Shown here: piece by piece, positions 22,330-29,705 of the stretch
Position numbering within the stretch: the stretch's first letter is position 1
How the letters are laid out: each line of letters starts with the position of its first letter
Assembly: GCA_021821585.1 (NCBI GenBank)
Contig: JAKACF010000002.1
Location: 1 to 29,705, forward strand
Direction: 5' to 3'
DNA from: Actinomycetes bacterium
Lineage (GTDB): Bacteria > Actinomycetota > Acidimicrobiia > Acidimicrobiales > Bog-793
DNA: 29,705 nt
Made by a program: the position numbers and the translations under genes
The notes under the pieces: model-generated
The model's database searches: none
The model's input: the letters and a program-made list of their open reading frames with translations, nothing else
Told to the model about the DNA's origin: nothing

Positions 22330-24399
22330 GTGCCGCCCTCGGGCCGGCCGGAGGAGGTGGCCGGCCTCGGCCGCGGCTACGAGTTCGATCCGACCTGGTG
22401 CCTGCGCAGGGCCGAGTCGCCCTCGGGCGCCGCCGAGCGCGTGACCGAGAGCCTCCTGTGCCTCTCCGACGGGGTGGTCGGGACGAGGGCCGTCCTTGAG
22501 GAGCGGGAGGACCCCGAGATCGCGGCGGTCATGGCCGGCGGGGTGTACGAGGCGGCCGAGCAGGTCACCGAGCGTCTCCTCGAGCTCGCGAGCTGGTTCG
22601 CCCTCCCGCTTCGGGGCACCGTCCCCGGCGAGCGGGTGCTCGACCTCCGCGACGGCACGCTCACCCGGCGCGCCGGCGAGGGCGCCGACCGGCTCGTGAC
22701 CGTGCGCTTCGCCTCGGCGCGCCGTCCGGGCCTCGAGGTGCTGGTCGCTGAGGGGCCCGAGGCGGCCTTCGGTGCCGATCCACCGACACCGACCTCGCTG
22801 CGGCGCTACTGCGGCGCGGCGGGCGGCGTCGCCGTCGCGACCGAGAGCCGGACGGTCGTCGAGGCGCGCTCGCCGGCCCGGGCCCGTCTCGAGCGCCTCT
22901 CGGTGCACGTGAGCTCCTCCAGGCGCCTGCCCCCGCCGAGCGCGGCCGCCCGACGGCTGTCGGTTGCCCGGGCGGCGGGACTCGGCCGCCTCGCCGAGGA
23001 GCAGCGGGCGACCTGGCGGCGGAGGTGGGCGGTGGCGGACCTCGAGGCCGTCGGCGACGAGGAGATCACCCTGGCGGCGCGCCTGTCGGTCTTCCACCTC
23101 CTCTCCTCGGGGCGACGTCACGGCGAGACGGCGATCGGTGCCCGGGGCCTCACCGGACCGGCCTATGCCGGGCACGTCTTCTGGGACACCGACGTCTTCG
23201 TCCTGCCGGTGCTCGCCGCCCTCGACCCGCCGGCTGCCCGCGCCGCCCTCGAGTACCGGCTCCGCCGGCTCGGGACCGCCCGCCGCCGGGCCGGCCGGGA
23301 GGGCCGCGCCGGGGCCCGCTTCCCCTGGGAGTCGGCCCGCACCGGGGAGGAGGTGACGCCCAGTTTCGGGGTCGACTACGAGGGCCGGCGGGTGGCGATC
23401 CGCACCGGCGAGCTCGAGGAGCACGTCACGGCGGACGTCGCCTGGGCCGCCTGGCGCTACGCCGCCCTCACCGGCGACGTCGCCTTCCTGCAGGGCCCGG
23501 GCCGGCCGCTCGTGGTCGAGACGGCGCGCTACTTCGCCAGCCGGGTGACGACCGATCAGAGGGGGCGGGCGCACCTGCTCGGCGTGATCGGACCGGACGA
23601 GTACCACGAGGGCGTCGACGACAACGCCTTCACGAACCTGATGGCGCGCTGGAACCTCCGCCGCGGCGCCGAGCTCCTCGCCGGGGACCCCGGGGGCGAG
23701 GCGCGCGAGGAGGCGGCCGGTTTCCTCTCGCTCGCCGACGCGCTCGTCGACAACCTCGAGCAGGCGAGCGGGCGCTACGAGCAGTTCACCGGCTACGACG
23801 AGCTGAAGCCGCACGTCGCGGCCGACTTCGGACGGCCGCCGTACCCGGCCGACCTCATCCTCGGCCTCGAGGGGACGGCGGCCACGCAGCTCATCAAGCA
23901 GGCGGACGTGCTCATGGCGCACTACCTCGTCCCCGACGAGGTGGCCCCCGGCTCGCTCGCCGCCAACCTCGAGCACTACCTGCCCCGGTGCGTGCACGGG
24001 AGCTCGCTCTCGCCCGGCGTGCACGCGGCGCTCCTCGCCCGGGCGGGACGGGCCGACGAGGCGCTCGAGCTCCTGCGCGTCGCCGTCGCCGTCGACCTCG
24101 AGGACCTCACCGGGACCACGGCGGAGGGTCTCCACCTCGCCAACCTCGGCGCCATCTGGCAGGCGCTCGTCCACGGCTTCGCCGGCCTCGAGCTGCCCGG
24201 GCCGGGCGGGGAGCTGCTGCGGCTCGCACCGCAGCTGCCCTCGTCCTGGCAGGCGCTTCGCCTCGGCCTGCGCTGGCGGGGTCGGCCGCTTCGCCTCGTG
24301 CTCGGTCACGACGGCGTCGAGGTGGCGGTCGACCGACCCGTCGAGCTCTCGGTCTTCGGACAGCCATGGCACGTCGAACCCCCAGGAGGCCGGATGTGA
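22330..24399 (+). CDS. GH65 disaccharide phosphorylase (trehalose/maltose type)
   Basis: This enzyme of about 689 aa follows the GH65 plan. An N-terminal beta-sandwich (GYEFDPTWCLRRAESPSGAA, then LLCLSDGVVGTRAVLEE) precedes an (alpha/alpha)6 barrel with GHVFWDTDVFVLPVLAALDP. The general acid Glu is in VIGPDEYHEGVDDNAFTNLM (about residue 423), with KQADVLMAHYL and CVHGSSLSPGVHA at the phosphate site. It splits an alpha-linked disaccharide with phosphate, giving beta-glucose-1-phosphate and glucose. Trehalose is the likeliest substrate by analogy with actinobacteria, but maltose or kojibiose cannot be excluded. It is somewhat shorter than typical (about 750-790). GTG 22330 is chosen for the adjacent GAGGG; GTG 22303 would overlap the PPOX gene. 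The beta-phosphoglucomutase two genes on completes the pathway to glucose-6-phosphate. Confidence 0.92.
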   Translation: MPPSGRPEEVAGLGRGYEFDPTWCLRRAESPSGAAERVTESLLCLSDGVVGTRAVLEEREDPEIAAVMAGGVYEAAEQVTERLLELASWFALPLRGTVPGERVLDLRDGTLTRRAGEGADRLVTVRFASARRPGLEVLVAEGPEAAFGADPPTPTSLRRYCGAAGGVAVATESRTVVEARSPARARLERLSVHVSSSRRLPPPSAAARRLSVARAAGLGRLAEEQRATWRRRWAVADLEAVGDEEITLAARLSVFHLLSSGRRHGETAIGARGLTGPAYAGHVFWDTDVFVLPVLAALDPPAARAALEYRLRRLGTARRRAGREGRAGARFPWESARTGEEVTPSFGVDYEGRRVAIRTGELEEHVTADVAWAAWRYAALTGDVAFLQGPGRPLVVETARYFASRVTTDQRGRAHLLGVIGPDEYHEGVDDNAFTNLMARWNLRRGAELLAGDPGGEAREEAAGFLSLADALVDNLEQASGRYEQFTGYDELKPHVAADFGRPPYPADLILGLEGTAATQLIKQADVLMAHYLVPDEVAPGSLAANLEHYLPRCVHGSSLSPGVHAALLARAGRADEALELLRVAVAVDLEDLTGTTAEGLHLANLGAIWQALVHGFAGLELPGPGGELLRLAPQLPSSWQALRLGLRWRGRPLRLVLGHDGVEVAVDRPVELSVFGQPWHVEPPGGRM

Positions 24400-25055
24400 C
24401 ACGCATGACCCGATCAGCACCCGAGCGGCTGAGGGTCCTCGGCGGACGGCGGGCGATCGTCGTCCCCGAGGCCTGGCGTCCGCTCGCCGCACAGGTCGCC
24501 GCGCTGGCGAGCCTTCCGATCTCGGTCGAGCTCGACACGGGGGAGCGCACGACCGACCACGTCCTTCGGCTGGCGGCGGTCTCGCCCGAGCCGATGCTCG
24601 TCCTCCCCTCCGGGGAGCCACCCGGGGGCCACGAGGGAGTGCTCGCAGGCGCGCTCCGAAAGGTGCTGGCGCCCCTCGATCTGACCGAGGAGGAGGGCGC
24701 CGTCCTCGCGCGCTGGATCGAGCGGGCCCTCGACCGCGGCATCGGCGTCGAGCAGCTGCACGTCCTCTCGCCCTCGAGCCTGCCGGCGATGTGGGAGGGC
24801 CCGGGGCACCACGCAGCCGCATGGCGGGCCGAGATGTTCCGGCGCCACCGGGTGGACGGCTCCTTGCTCGCCCTTCGAAGCGGCGACGCCCTCCAGCAGA
24901 TCGTGAGCGAGGCGCCCCACTGCGACCTCCTGCTCGTGTACTGGCGCGGCGATCCCTCGAGGGACCGGGCCGGTCTCGTCCGGTCGGTGCTCGCCGAGGC
25001 GCCCACCCCCGTCCTCCTCGTACGAGAGCCGCCGGCTCCCGCCCTGGCGGCGTGA
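24396..25055 (+). CDS. Universal-stress-protein-like protein
   Basis: This 219-aa protein is probably a divergent UspA-fold tandem. The second half is clear: LRKVLAPLDLTEEEGAVLAR matches the usual KILVPxDxSExxxxAL strand-helix, IGVEQLHVLSP the second strand, and CDLLLVYWRGDPSRDRAGLV with SVLAEAPTPVLLVREP the final VxGSRG-type turn and last strand. The ATP-binding G-2x-G-9x-G(S/T) loop is not intact, so it may be a non-nucleotide-binding type. The first half (ERLRVLGGRRAIVVPEAWRP, then PMLVLPSGEPPG) may be a degenerate repeat. GTG 24396 overlaps the GH65 stop (GTGA) and has AGGAGG 6 nt upstream. USPs are hallmarks of dormancy regulons. Confidence 0.75.
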   Translation: MTRMTRSAPERLRVLGGRRAIVVPEAWRPLAAQVAALASLPISVELDTGERTTDHVLRLAAVSPEPMLVLPSGEPPGGHEGVLAGALRKVLAPLDLTEEEGAVLARWIERALDRGIGVEQLHVLSPSSLPAMWEGPGHHAAAWRAEMFRRHRVDGSLLALRSGDALQQIVSEAPHCDLLLVYWRGDPSRDRAGLVRSVLAEAPTPVLLVREPPAPALAA

Positions 25056-25828
25056 GGGGGGCCGAGGCGGCAGCGGGTGGTGAGGCGCGCCTGCGCCTCC
25101 CGGGCTTCGTCCGGGGCCTGCTGTTCGACCTCGACGGCGTGCTCACCGACACCGCCAGGTTGCACGCGACGGCGTGGAAGGAGACCTTCGACCGCCTCCT
25201 CGCCGAGCTCGCCGAGCGGGACGAGCGGCGCTTCGTCGCCTTCGGCGAGAGCGACTACGAGCGCTACGTCGACGGCCGGCCCCGCGACGAGGGCGTGGAG
25301 AGCTTCCTCGCCTCCCGGCGGATCAGCCTCCCCTCCGGCACTGCCGGCGACCCGGCGTCCGCCCTCACCGTCCACGGTGTGGCCAATGCCAAGAACGAGC
25401 GGTTCCTCGAGGCGGTGTCGGCCGGCGGCGTCGTGCTGTTCCCCGGCTCGGCCCGCCTCGTCGCCCTCGCCCGGTCGGCGGGGATGCGCACCGCCGTCGT
25501 CACCTCGAGCGCGAACGCCCCGGCGATCCTCGTCGCCGCAGGTCTGGAGGGCGCCTTCGACGCCGTCGTCGACGGCAACGTGGCCGCCGCCCGGTCGCTC
25601 GCCGGCAAGCCGGCTCCCGACACCTTCCTCGCGGCTGCGTCCGACCTCGGCATCCCTCCGGCGGCGGCCGCCGTGTTCGAGGACGCCCTCGCCGGCATCG
25701 AGGCGGGACGCGCCGGCGGCTTCGGCCTCGTCGTCGGCGTCGACCGGCGCGACGAGGCGGACGCGCTCTACGCGAGCGGGGCCGACGTCGTCGTGAGCGA
25801 CCTCGGCGAGCTCGTCGAGGAGGGCTGA
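25052..25828 (+). CDS. Beta-phosphoglucomutase (HAD family)
   Basis: This 258-aa HAD phosphatase-fold enzyme interconverts beta-glucose-1-phosphate and glucose-6-phosphate. Motif I is LLFDLDGVLTDTARLH (nucleophile Asp26, acid/base Asp28), with the cap residues ATAWKETFD typical of beta-PGM. Motif II is AVVTSSANAPAIL, motif III is AGKPAPDTFLAAASDLG and motif IV is AAAVFEDALAGIEAGRAG. GTG 25052 overlaps the stop of the universal-stress gene (GTGA). Position behind the GH65 phosphorylase is the classic pairing: phosphorolysis then mutase, giving glucose-6-phosphate without ATP. It ends in an inverted repeat shared with the convergent debranching gene. Confidence 0.95.
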   Translation: MRGAEAAAGGEARLRLPGFVRGLLFDLDGVLTDTARLHATAWKETFDRLLAELAERDERRFVAFGESDYERYVDGRPRDEGVESFLASRRISLPSGTAGDPASALTVHGVANAKNERFLEAVSAGGVVLFPGSARLVALARSAGMRTAVVTSSANAPAILVAAGLEGAFDAVVDGNVAAARSLAGKPAPDTFLAAASDLGIPPAAAAVFEDALAGIEAGRAGGFGLVVGVDRRDEADALYASGADVVVSDLGELVEEG

Positions 25829-25852
25829 GGGCGGCCGCGGCTCCGCTCAGCC
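25823..25852. terminator. Inverted repeat over two convergent stop codons
   Basis: GGCTGAG (25823-25829) and CTCAGCC (25846-25852) form a perfect 7-bp inverted repeat around a 16-nt loop containing GCGGCCGC. It includes the stops of beta-PGM and of the convergent debranching-type gene. The arrangement is the same as at 13621-13656. Confidence 0.4.
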
Positions 25853-28012
25853 GAGGGCGGCCTCGGTCGCCTCGTCGCCCGCCACGAGCTCGAGGTCGTC
25901 CGGCAGCCCCTCGAGCGACCAGCCGTGGCGGTCGACCCGGCACGAGAGGGTGTGGCCGGCCACCTTCAGCCGCTCGATCGCGAGGGGCAGGTAGCGGTGG
26001 GGGACGGCGGGGTCGCAGGTCACCCGGCCGGCCGGGACGTCGGGGTCGAGCCGGAGCAGGGCGCGCAGCAGCATGAGCGGGGCGGCGGCCGCCCAGGCCT
26101 GCGGGTAGCAGGAGGTGGGGTAGGGGATCGGCTCGTCGAACTCGGACCGGTCGAAGCCGCAGTACAGCTCCGGCAGCCGACCGCCGAAGGCCCTGGCGGC
26201 GGCGAAGACGGCCTCGACGACCTGGTGCGCCTCGTGGACGAAGCCGTACCGGACGAGCCCCCTCGCCACGATGGCGTTGTCGTGCGGCCAGATCGAGCCG
26301 TTGTGGTAGCTCATCGGGTTGTAGGCGCCCATCGTCGCCGACAGCGTCCGGACGCCGTAGCCGCTGAACATGGCCGGCGAGAGCAGGTGGCGGGCGACCG
26401 AGGCGGCGGTGGCCTCCTCGAGGATGCCGGTCCACAGGCAGTGGCCCATGTTCGAGGTGACCGAGTCGATCTGCTGCTTGTCGGCGTCGAGGCCGAGGGC
26501 GACGTGCCCGGTCCCGGCCACGACGAAGCGCTCGTTGAACCGGGCCTTCAGCTCGGCAGCCCGCGCCTCGAAGTCCGACGCCCGGGAGGCGTCGCCCTCC
26601 TCCCGGGCGAGCTCGGCGCGTGCCCGGTAGGCGCCGTAGACGTAGGCCTGCACCTCCGCCAGGGCGATGGGCGGCTCGGCGAGGCGGCCGGAGGCGAAGG
26701 TGACGGCGTCGAAGCTGTCCTTCCAGCCCTGGTTGGCGAGGCCACGGTCGGTCGCGCGGCGGTACTCGACGAACCCGTCGCCGTCCCGGTCTCCGAAGCG
26801 CTCGATCCACTCGAGCGCCCGGTCGGCGTGGGGGAGGAGCCGTGCCACCTCCTCGGGGCCAGCGCCCCAGCGCCTCGCCTCGCCGAGCAGCATGACGAAC
26901 AACGGGGTGGCGTCGACGCTGCCGTAGTAGACGCTGCCGCCGCCGAGGGCGGCCCCGGCATCGAGACCCCCCCGCACCTCGTGCAGGATCCTGCCGGGCT
27001 CCTCCTCGCTGAGCGGGTCGACCTTCTCACCCTGCAGGCGCCCGAGGGTGTGCAGGGTGCCGAGGGCGAGGCTCGGGTCGAGGGGGAGCAGCATCCAGCT
27101 CGTGAGCAGCGAGTCGCGCCCGAACAGCGTCATGAACCAGGGCGCCCCGGCCGCCACGACGGCCCGCCGCGGCGAGGCCGGGTCGAGGATCCTGAGCGAC
27201 CCGACGTCCTCGATGCTGCGGGTGAGCAGGGCGCCGAGGGCGCCGTCCCGGGAGGAGACATGCGGCGCCGCCCGACGCCAGGCGGCGAGCTCGGTCGCCG
27301 GCAGGCTGGCCTCGACCGGGGCCCCCGGCTCGTAGCGGGGGACGACCTCCTCTCCGTCGATCGAGGGCACGAGGCGGAGCCTCGTCGTCCACTCCGAGTG
27401 GGAGGGGACGGCGACCTCCCAGACGAGCCGGGCGGCCGCGAGGCCCGCGGGCGAGGGCGGCTCGGAGAAGACGGCGGGCTCCCCGTCTGCCTCGACGACG
27501 AGACCGCGGCGCTCCTGGTCGTGCCCGTAGGAGAACCGCAGGGCGGGCGAGGTGGCGGTCTCGACCGGTCCCCGGGGGACGGCCCGGCCCTCTTTCACCT
27601 CGAACAGCCCGGCGAAGTCCGCCTCGACGACGAGGCTCACGGTGACGCCCGCCGCCTCCCCGCCGAGGTTGCGGAGCGTGAGCTCCTCGACGAGGCCGCC
27701 CCCGACGAATCGCCTGCGGACGACGAGTAGCGTCGAGTCGGCGCGGCCGGGGCGCGGGACCCGCCGCGTGACGAAGGCGGCCCCGTAGGGGGCGAGCCGG
27801 CGCAGGGCGAGCGGCTCGGGGCTCTGGCCGTCGAGGGTGAGCTCGAGGCGGCTCACGAAGCGGGTGTCGGACACGAAGAGACCCTGCTCGGCGCCGGGGC
27901 GGACGTCGCCGCCGCCGTCGGAGAGGCAGAAGGTCGACCCCTCGAGGAGGGTGACGCTCGGCTCCCCGCGCGCCATCTGGGGGCCGCCCTCGTAGGCCCA
28001 GGCGTCGGTCAC
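25847..28012 (-). CDS. Glycogen-debranching-type amylo-alpha-1,6-glucosidase
   Basis: This is a 721-aa protein with two parts. The N-terminal glycogen-debranching domain (about residues 20-210) contains GSTFCLSDGGGDVRPGAEQG, LFVSDTRFVSRLELTLDG and late WTTRLRLVPS. The C-terminal (alpha/alpha)6 catalytic domain contains PWFMTLFGRDSLLTSWMLLP, SVYYGSVDATPLFVMLLGEA, LANQGWKDSFDAVTFASGRL and SYHNGSIWPHDNAIVARGL. The Asp/Glu pair expected in FGRDS and in the C-terminal half makes it a likely hydrolase of alpha-glucans or branch points; exact substrate unknown. GTG 28012 (MTDAWAYEGG) matches family starts; a GTG at 28072 would extend it by 20 residues. It could supply maltooligosaccharides or glucose alongside GH65. 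A possible DosR-like box (28101-28114) lies in the divergent region. Confidence 0.88.
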   Translation of the reverse strand: MTDAWAYEGGPQMARGEPSVTLLEGSTFCLSDGGGDVRPGAEQGLFVSDTRFVSRLELTLDGQSPEPLALRRLAPYGAAFVTRRVPRPGRADSTLLVVRRRFVGGGLVEELTLRNLGGEAAGVTVSLVVEADFAGLFEVKEGRAVPRGPVETATSPALRFSYGHDQERRGLVVEADGEPAVFSEPPSPAGLAAARLVWEVAVPSHSEWTTRLRLVPSIDGEEVVPRYEPGAPVEASLPATELAAWRRAAPHVSSRDGALGALLTRSIEDVGSLRILDPASPRRAVVAAGAPWFMTLFGRDSLLTSWMLLPLDPSLALGTLHTLGRLQGEKVDPLSEEEPGRILHEVRGGLDAGAALGGGSVYYGSVDATPLFVMLLGEARRWGAGPEEVARLLPHADRALEWIERFGDRDGDGFVEYRRATDRGLANQGWKDSFDAVTFASGRLAEPPIALAEVQAYVYGAYRARAELAREEGDASRASDFEARAAELKARFNERFVVAGTGHVALGLDADKQQIDSVTSNMGHCLWTGILEEATAASVARHLLSPAMFSGYGVRTLSATMGAYNPMSYHNGSIWPHDNAIVARGLVRYGFVHEAHQVVEAVFAAARAFGGRLPELYCGFDRSEFDEPIPYPTSCYPQAWAAAAPLMLLRALLRLDPDVPAGRVTCDPAVPHRYLPLAIERLKVAGHTLSCRVDRHGWSLEGLPDDLELVAGDEATEAALG

Positions 28013-28100
28013 GTCGTCGGCTCGCTCGTCATCTCGGCACCGTCCCGGCCTCGCTTGGTCGCCGCCTGCCACCTTCCTACCCCGCCGGCGGGCGCCGGAA

Positions 28101-28114
28101 GGGTATTTCGACCC
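28101..28114 (+). promoter_or_regulatory. Weak DosR-like palindrome before the phosphoribosyltransferase fusion
   Basis: GGGTATTTCGACCC keeps the GGG-N8-CCC symmetry and TTTCG centre but has 3-4 mismatches in the half-sites. GAGAGT (28138-28143) starts 30.5 bp past its centre. Predicted transcription start is near 28150, which would favour GTG 28162 (after GGGAGG) over ATG 28147 as the start codon. Confidence 0.4.
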
Positions 28115-28146
28115 TGGCGGGGGCCCCGGGGGACGGGGAGAGTGCG

Positions 28147-29487
28147 ATGAGGGAGGACGACGTGCTGTTCAACGACCGCAGCGAGGCCGGCCGGCGCCTC
28201 GCCACGAGGCTCAAAGGCTTGGCGGGCCAGGGCGTCGTCGTGCTCGGACTGCCCCGGGGCGGCGTCCCGGTGGCGGCCGAGGTGGCCGAGGAACTGGACG
28301 CCCCCCTCGACGTGATCGTCGTGCGCAAGCTGGGCGTGCCCTTCCAGCCGGAGCTCGCCATGGGGGCGATCGGCGAGGGCGGCGCCACGCTGCTCGACGA
28401 CGACGTCCGGCGCCGCGCCGGGGTCTCCGCCGAGGCGGTGGCGGAGGCCGAGCTCCGCGAGGAGGGCGAGCTCGCCGCGCGGGCCCGCCGCTACCGGGGC
28501 GACCGCCGGCCCGTCGCCCTCGAGGGCAGGGTGGCCGTCGTCGTCGACGACGGGGTGGCCACCGGCTCGTCGGCCAAGGTGGCATGCGAGGTGGCCCGCC
28601 GGCGCGGAGCCGGGCGGGTGGTGATGGCGGTGCCGGTCGGCCCGCCCGGCATCGAGACCGCCATGGCCGGCGCCGCCGACGAGGTGGTCTGCCTCGACAC
28701 GCCGGAGCGCTTCTTCGCCGTCGGCCAGTACTACCGGGACTTCTCCCAGGTGAGCGACGAGGAGGTGATCGCCCGGCTCGAGGCGGCGAGGCTTCGCGCC
28801 GAGCAGGGACGGTCCGGCCCCCCGGCCGGGGTGTCGCCCGGCGAGGTCGAGGGTGACGTCGAGGTGGGAGCGGACGGCCGCGTCCTGCCGGGCCGCCTCG
28901 TCGTGCCGAGGGACGCCGTCGGCGTCGTGGCGTTCGCCCACGGCAGCGGCTCGAGCCGCCACAGCCCCCGGAACCGCTTCGTCGCCGCCACCCTCGAGAA
29001 GGCGGGCATGGGGACCCTGCTGTTCGACCTCCTGGCGCCCGAGGAGGAGGCCGACCGCGCCACCGTCTTCGACGTCGAGCTGCTCGCCCGCCGGCTGACG
29101 GACGCCACGAGGTGGCTGGCGGAGGGCTGTGACGCGACGGCCGGCCTTCCCGTCGGGTACTTCGGCGCCAGCACCGGGGCGGCCGGTGCCCTCCTCGCCG
29201 CCACAGACCCCGCCCTGCAGGTGACCGCCATCGTCAGCCGGGGCGGCCGCCCCGACCTCGTCTCGGGGAGGCTGGCGGAGGTCACCGCCCCGACGCTGCT
29301 CGTGGTCGGCAGCCGGGACGAGGAGGTGCTCGAGCTGAACCTGAAGGCACAGGCCGAGCTCACCTGCACGAACCGGTTGGTGGTGGTGCCCGGGGCGGCC
29401 CACCTGTTCGAGGAGCCAGGGACCCTGCAGGCCGTCGCCGACCTGGCGGCGGAGTGGTTCTGGCGCTACTTCGCGAACTCGAGGTAG
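28147..29487 (+). CDS. Phosphoribosyltransferase / dienelactone-hydrolase fusion (Rv0571c-like)
   Basis: This 446-aa two-domain protein starts with residues 1-220 as a type I phosphoribosyltransferase: FNDRSEAGRRLATRL, VVVLGLPRGGVPVAAEVAEE and the PRPP loop VAVVVDDGVATGSSAK. The usual VDDVxTTG is VDDGVATG. Residues 240-446 are an alpha/beta hydrolase: VAFAHGSGSSRHSPRN (oxyanion side), nucleophile Ser342 in GYFGASTGAAGA, Asp391 in VVGSRDEEVLEL and His419 in GAAHLFEEPG, a complete triad. The same fusion is Rv0571c of the mycobacterial DosR regulon; substrates of neither half are known. ATG 28147 follows GGGGAGAG; GTG 28162 after GGGAGG is a serious alternative. The 3' end overlaps the convergent AhpD-like gene by 22 bp. 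Confidence 0.92.
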   Translation: MREDDVLFNDRSEAGRRLATRLKGLAGQGVVVLGLPRGGVPVAAEVAEELDAPLDVIVVRKLGVPFQPELAMGAIGEGGATLLDDDVRRRAGVSAEAVAEAELREEGELAARARRYRGDRRPVALEGRVAVVVDDGVATGSSAKVACEVARRRGAGRVVMAVPVGPPGIETAMAGAADEVVCLDTPERFFAVGQYYRDFSQVSDEEVIARLEAARLRAEQGRSGPPAGVSPGEVEGDVEVGADGRVLPGRLVVPRDAVGVVAFAHGSGSSRHSPRNRFVAATLEKAGMGTLLFDLLAPEEEADRATVFDVELLARRLTDATRWLAEGCDATAGLPVGYFGASTGAAGALLAATDPALQVTAIVSRGGRPDLVSGRLAEVTAPTLLVVGSRDEEVLELNLKAQAELTCTNRLVVVPGAAHLFEEPGTLQAVADLAAEWFWRYFANSR

Positions 29488-29705
29488 GCCTCGTAGGCCC
29501 TCGGGCCGTACACGGTGGCGGGGCCGCCGTCCATCAGCATGGCGACCGAGACCGTCTCGGCGACCTCCTCGGCGCTCGCCCCCTTTCGGGCGGCGGCCCT
29601 CGCGTGCGAGGCGATGCAGCCGTCGCACTCCTTCACCATGGCGATGGCGAGGGCGATCAGCTCCTTCACGTGCCCGGGGAGCGCCCCGTCGCCCATGGCG
29701 GCGTG
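29466..29705 (-). CDS. AhpD-like / carboxymuconolactone decarboxylase family protein (partial, runs off right edge)
   Basis: The last 79 codons of a minus-strand gene entering from beyond the window. The sequence GDGALPGHVKELIALAIAMV is followed by KECDGCIASHARAAARKGAS and EEVAETVSVAMLMDGGPATV, the AhpD/CMD all-helical core. The CxxC pair (CDGC) and the following His (IASH) are the AhpD-type peroxidase/disulphide reductase centre. It then ends YGPRAYEAYLEFAK. The frame stays open to the edge (HAAMGDG...), so the true start is outside, and the ATG at 29696 is probably internal. Such proteins reduce peroxides with a thiol donor. It is convergent with, and overlaps, the phosphoribosyltransferase fusion. 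Confidence 0.9.
   Translation of the reverse strand, partial: HAAMGDGALPGHVKELIALAIAMVKECDGCIASHARAAARKGASAEEVAETVSVAMLMDGGPATVYGPRAYEAYLEFAK

Noticed and set aside
21913..25152. Open frame of more than 1000 codons on the minus strand
   Set aside because: It runs antisense through four well-supported plus-strand genes with recognisable catalytic motifs; no domain in its own translation.
1..29705. CRISPR arrays, tRNA/rRNA genes, insertion sequences or prophage
   Set aside because: No regularly spaced repeats, transposase- or integrase-like frames, or structured RNA signatures were seen; base composition is even across the window.

Overview
The window is very GC-rich, with frequent GTG starts, tightly packed genes and a proteasome-activator (Bpa) homologue. 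That suggests a high-GC actinobacterium outside the well-studied genera; an Acidimicrobiia-like lineage is my guess, not shown. No rRNA, tRNA, IS element or CRISPR array was seen.

Layout. 1-5315: a partial membrane protein, a frameshifted gamma-glutamyltransferase-family gene, an unrecognised 144-aa protein, a PuuB-like FAD oxidoreductase and a DUF429 protein. 5339-8197: an envelope-stress module with a NarL-type response regulator and PspC-domain histidine kinase, divergent from a PspC protein and a DUF1707 protein; the shared intergenic region holds CGGGGAG repeats. 8270-8580: a decayed dynamin-like GTPase remnant. 8697-14102: Bpa, an adenosine-specific-kinase-family protein (DUF355), nicotinate phosphoribosyltransferase, glycerate kinase, an aminotransferase and a paired-CBS protein. 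14166-18048: an operon of a P2-type cation ATPase and two TrkA-like proteins. 18153-20346: GNAT, aldo/keto reductase and TetR. 20685-25828: a GT4 glycosyltransferase divergent from an operon of PPOX protein, GH65 phosphorylase, universal-stress-like protein and beta-phosphoglucomutase. 25847-29705: a glycogen-debranching-type enzyme, a phosphoribosyltransferase/dienelactone-hydrolase fusion and a partial AhpD-like protein.

Main finding. Much of 9-29 kb looks like a dormancy (DosR/DevR-type) regulon in a non-mycobacterial genome. Two lines of evidence agree. First, the gene content parallels Mycobacterium tuberculosis DosR-regulon members: PncB2, Rv0571c (phosphoribosyltransferase/hydrolase), CtpF, Hrp1 (paired CBS), Rv2006 (HAD plus GH65) and universal stress proteins. 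Second, a 14-bp box, GGGACCTTCGGCCC and variants, matches the core of the mycobacterial DosR box and recurs in front of these genes at fixed geometry. The box centre lies about 31 bp upstream of an xAxxxT -10 hexamer. It then lies either 42.5-43.5 bp from the start codon (predicted leaderless mRNA) or 73.5-75.5 bp from it (short leader). The regulator itself is not in the window; the NarL-type regulator here belongs to the PspC module.

Inferred physiology: NAD salvage, phosphorolytic use of stored sugars (GH65, beta-PGM and the debranching enzyme), cation/K+ homeostasis and stress sensing would be switched on together under energy or oxygen limitation.
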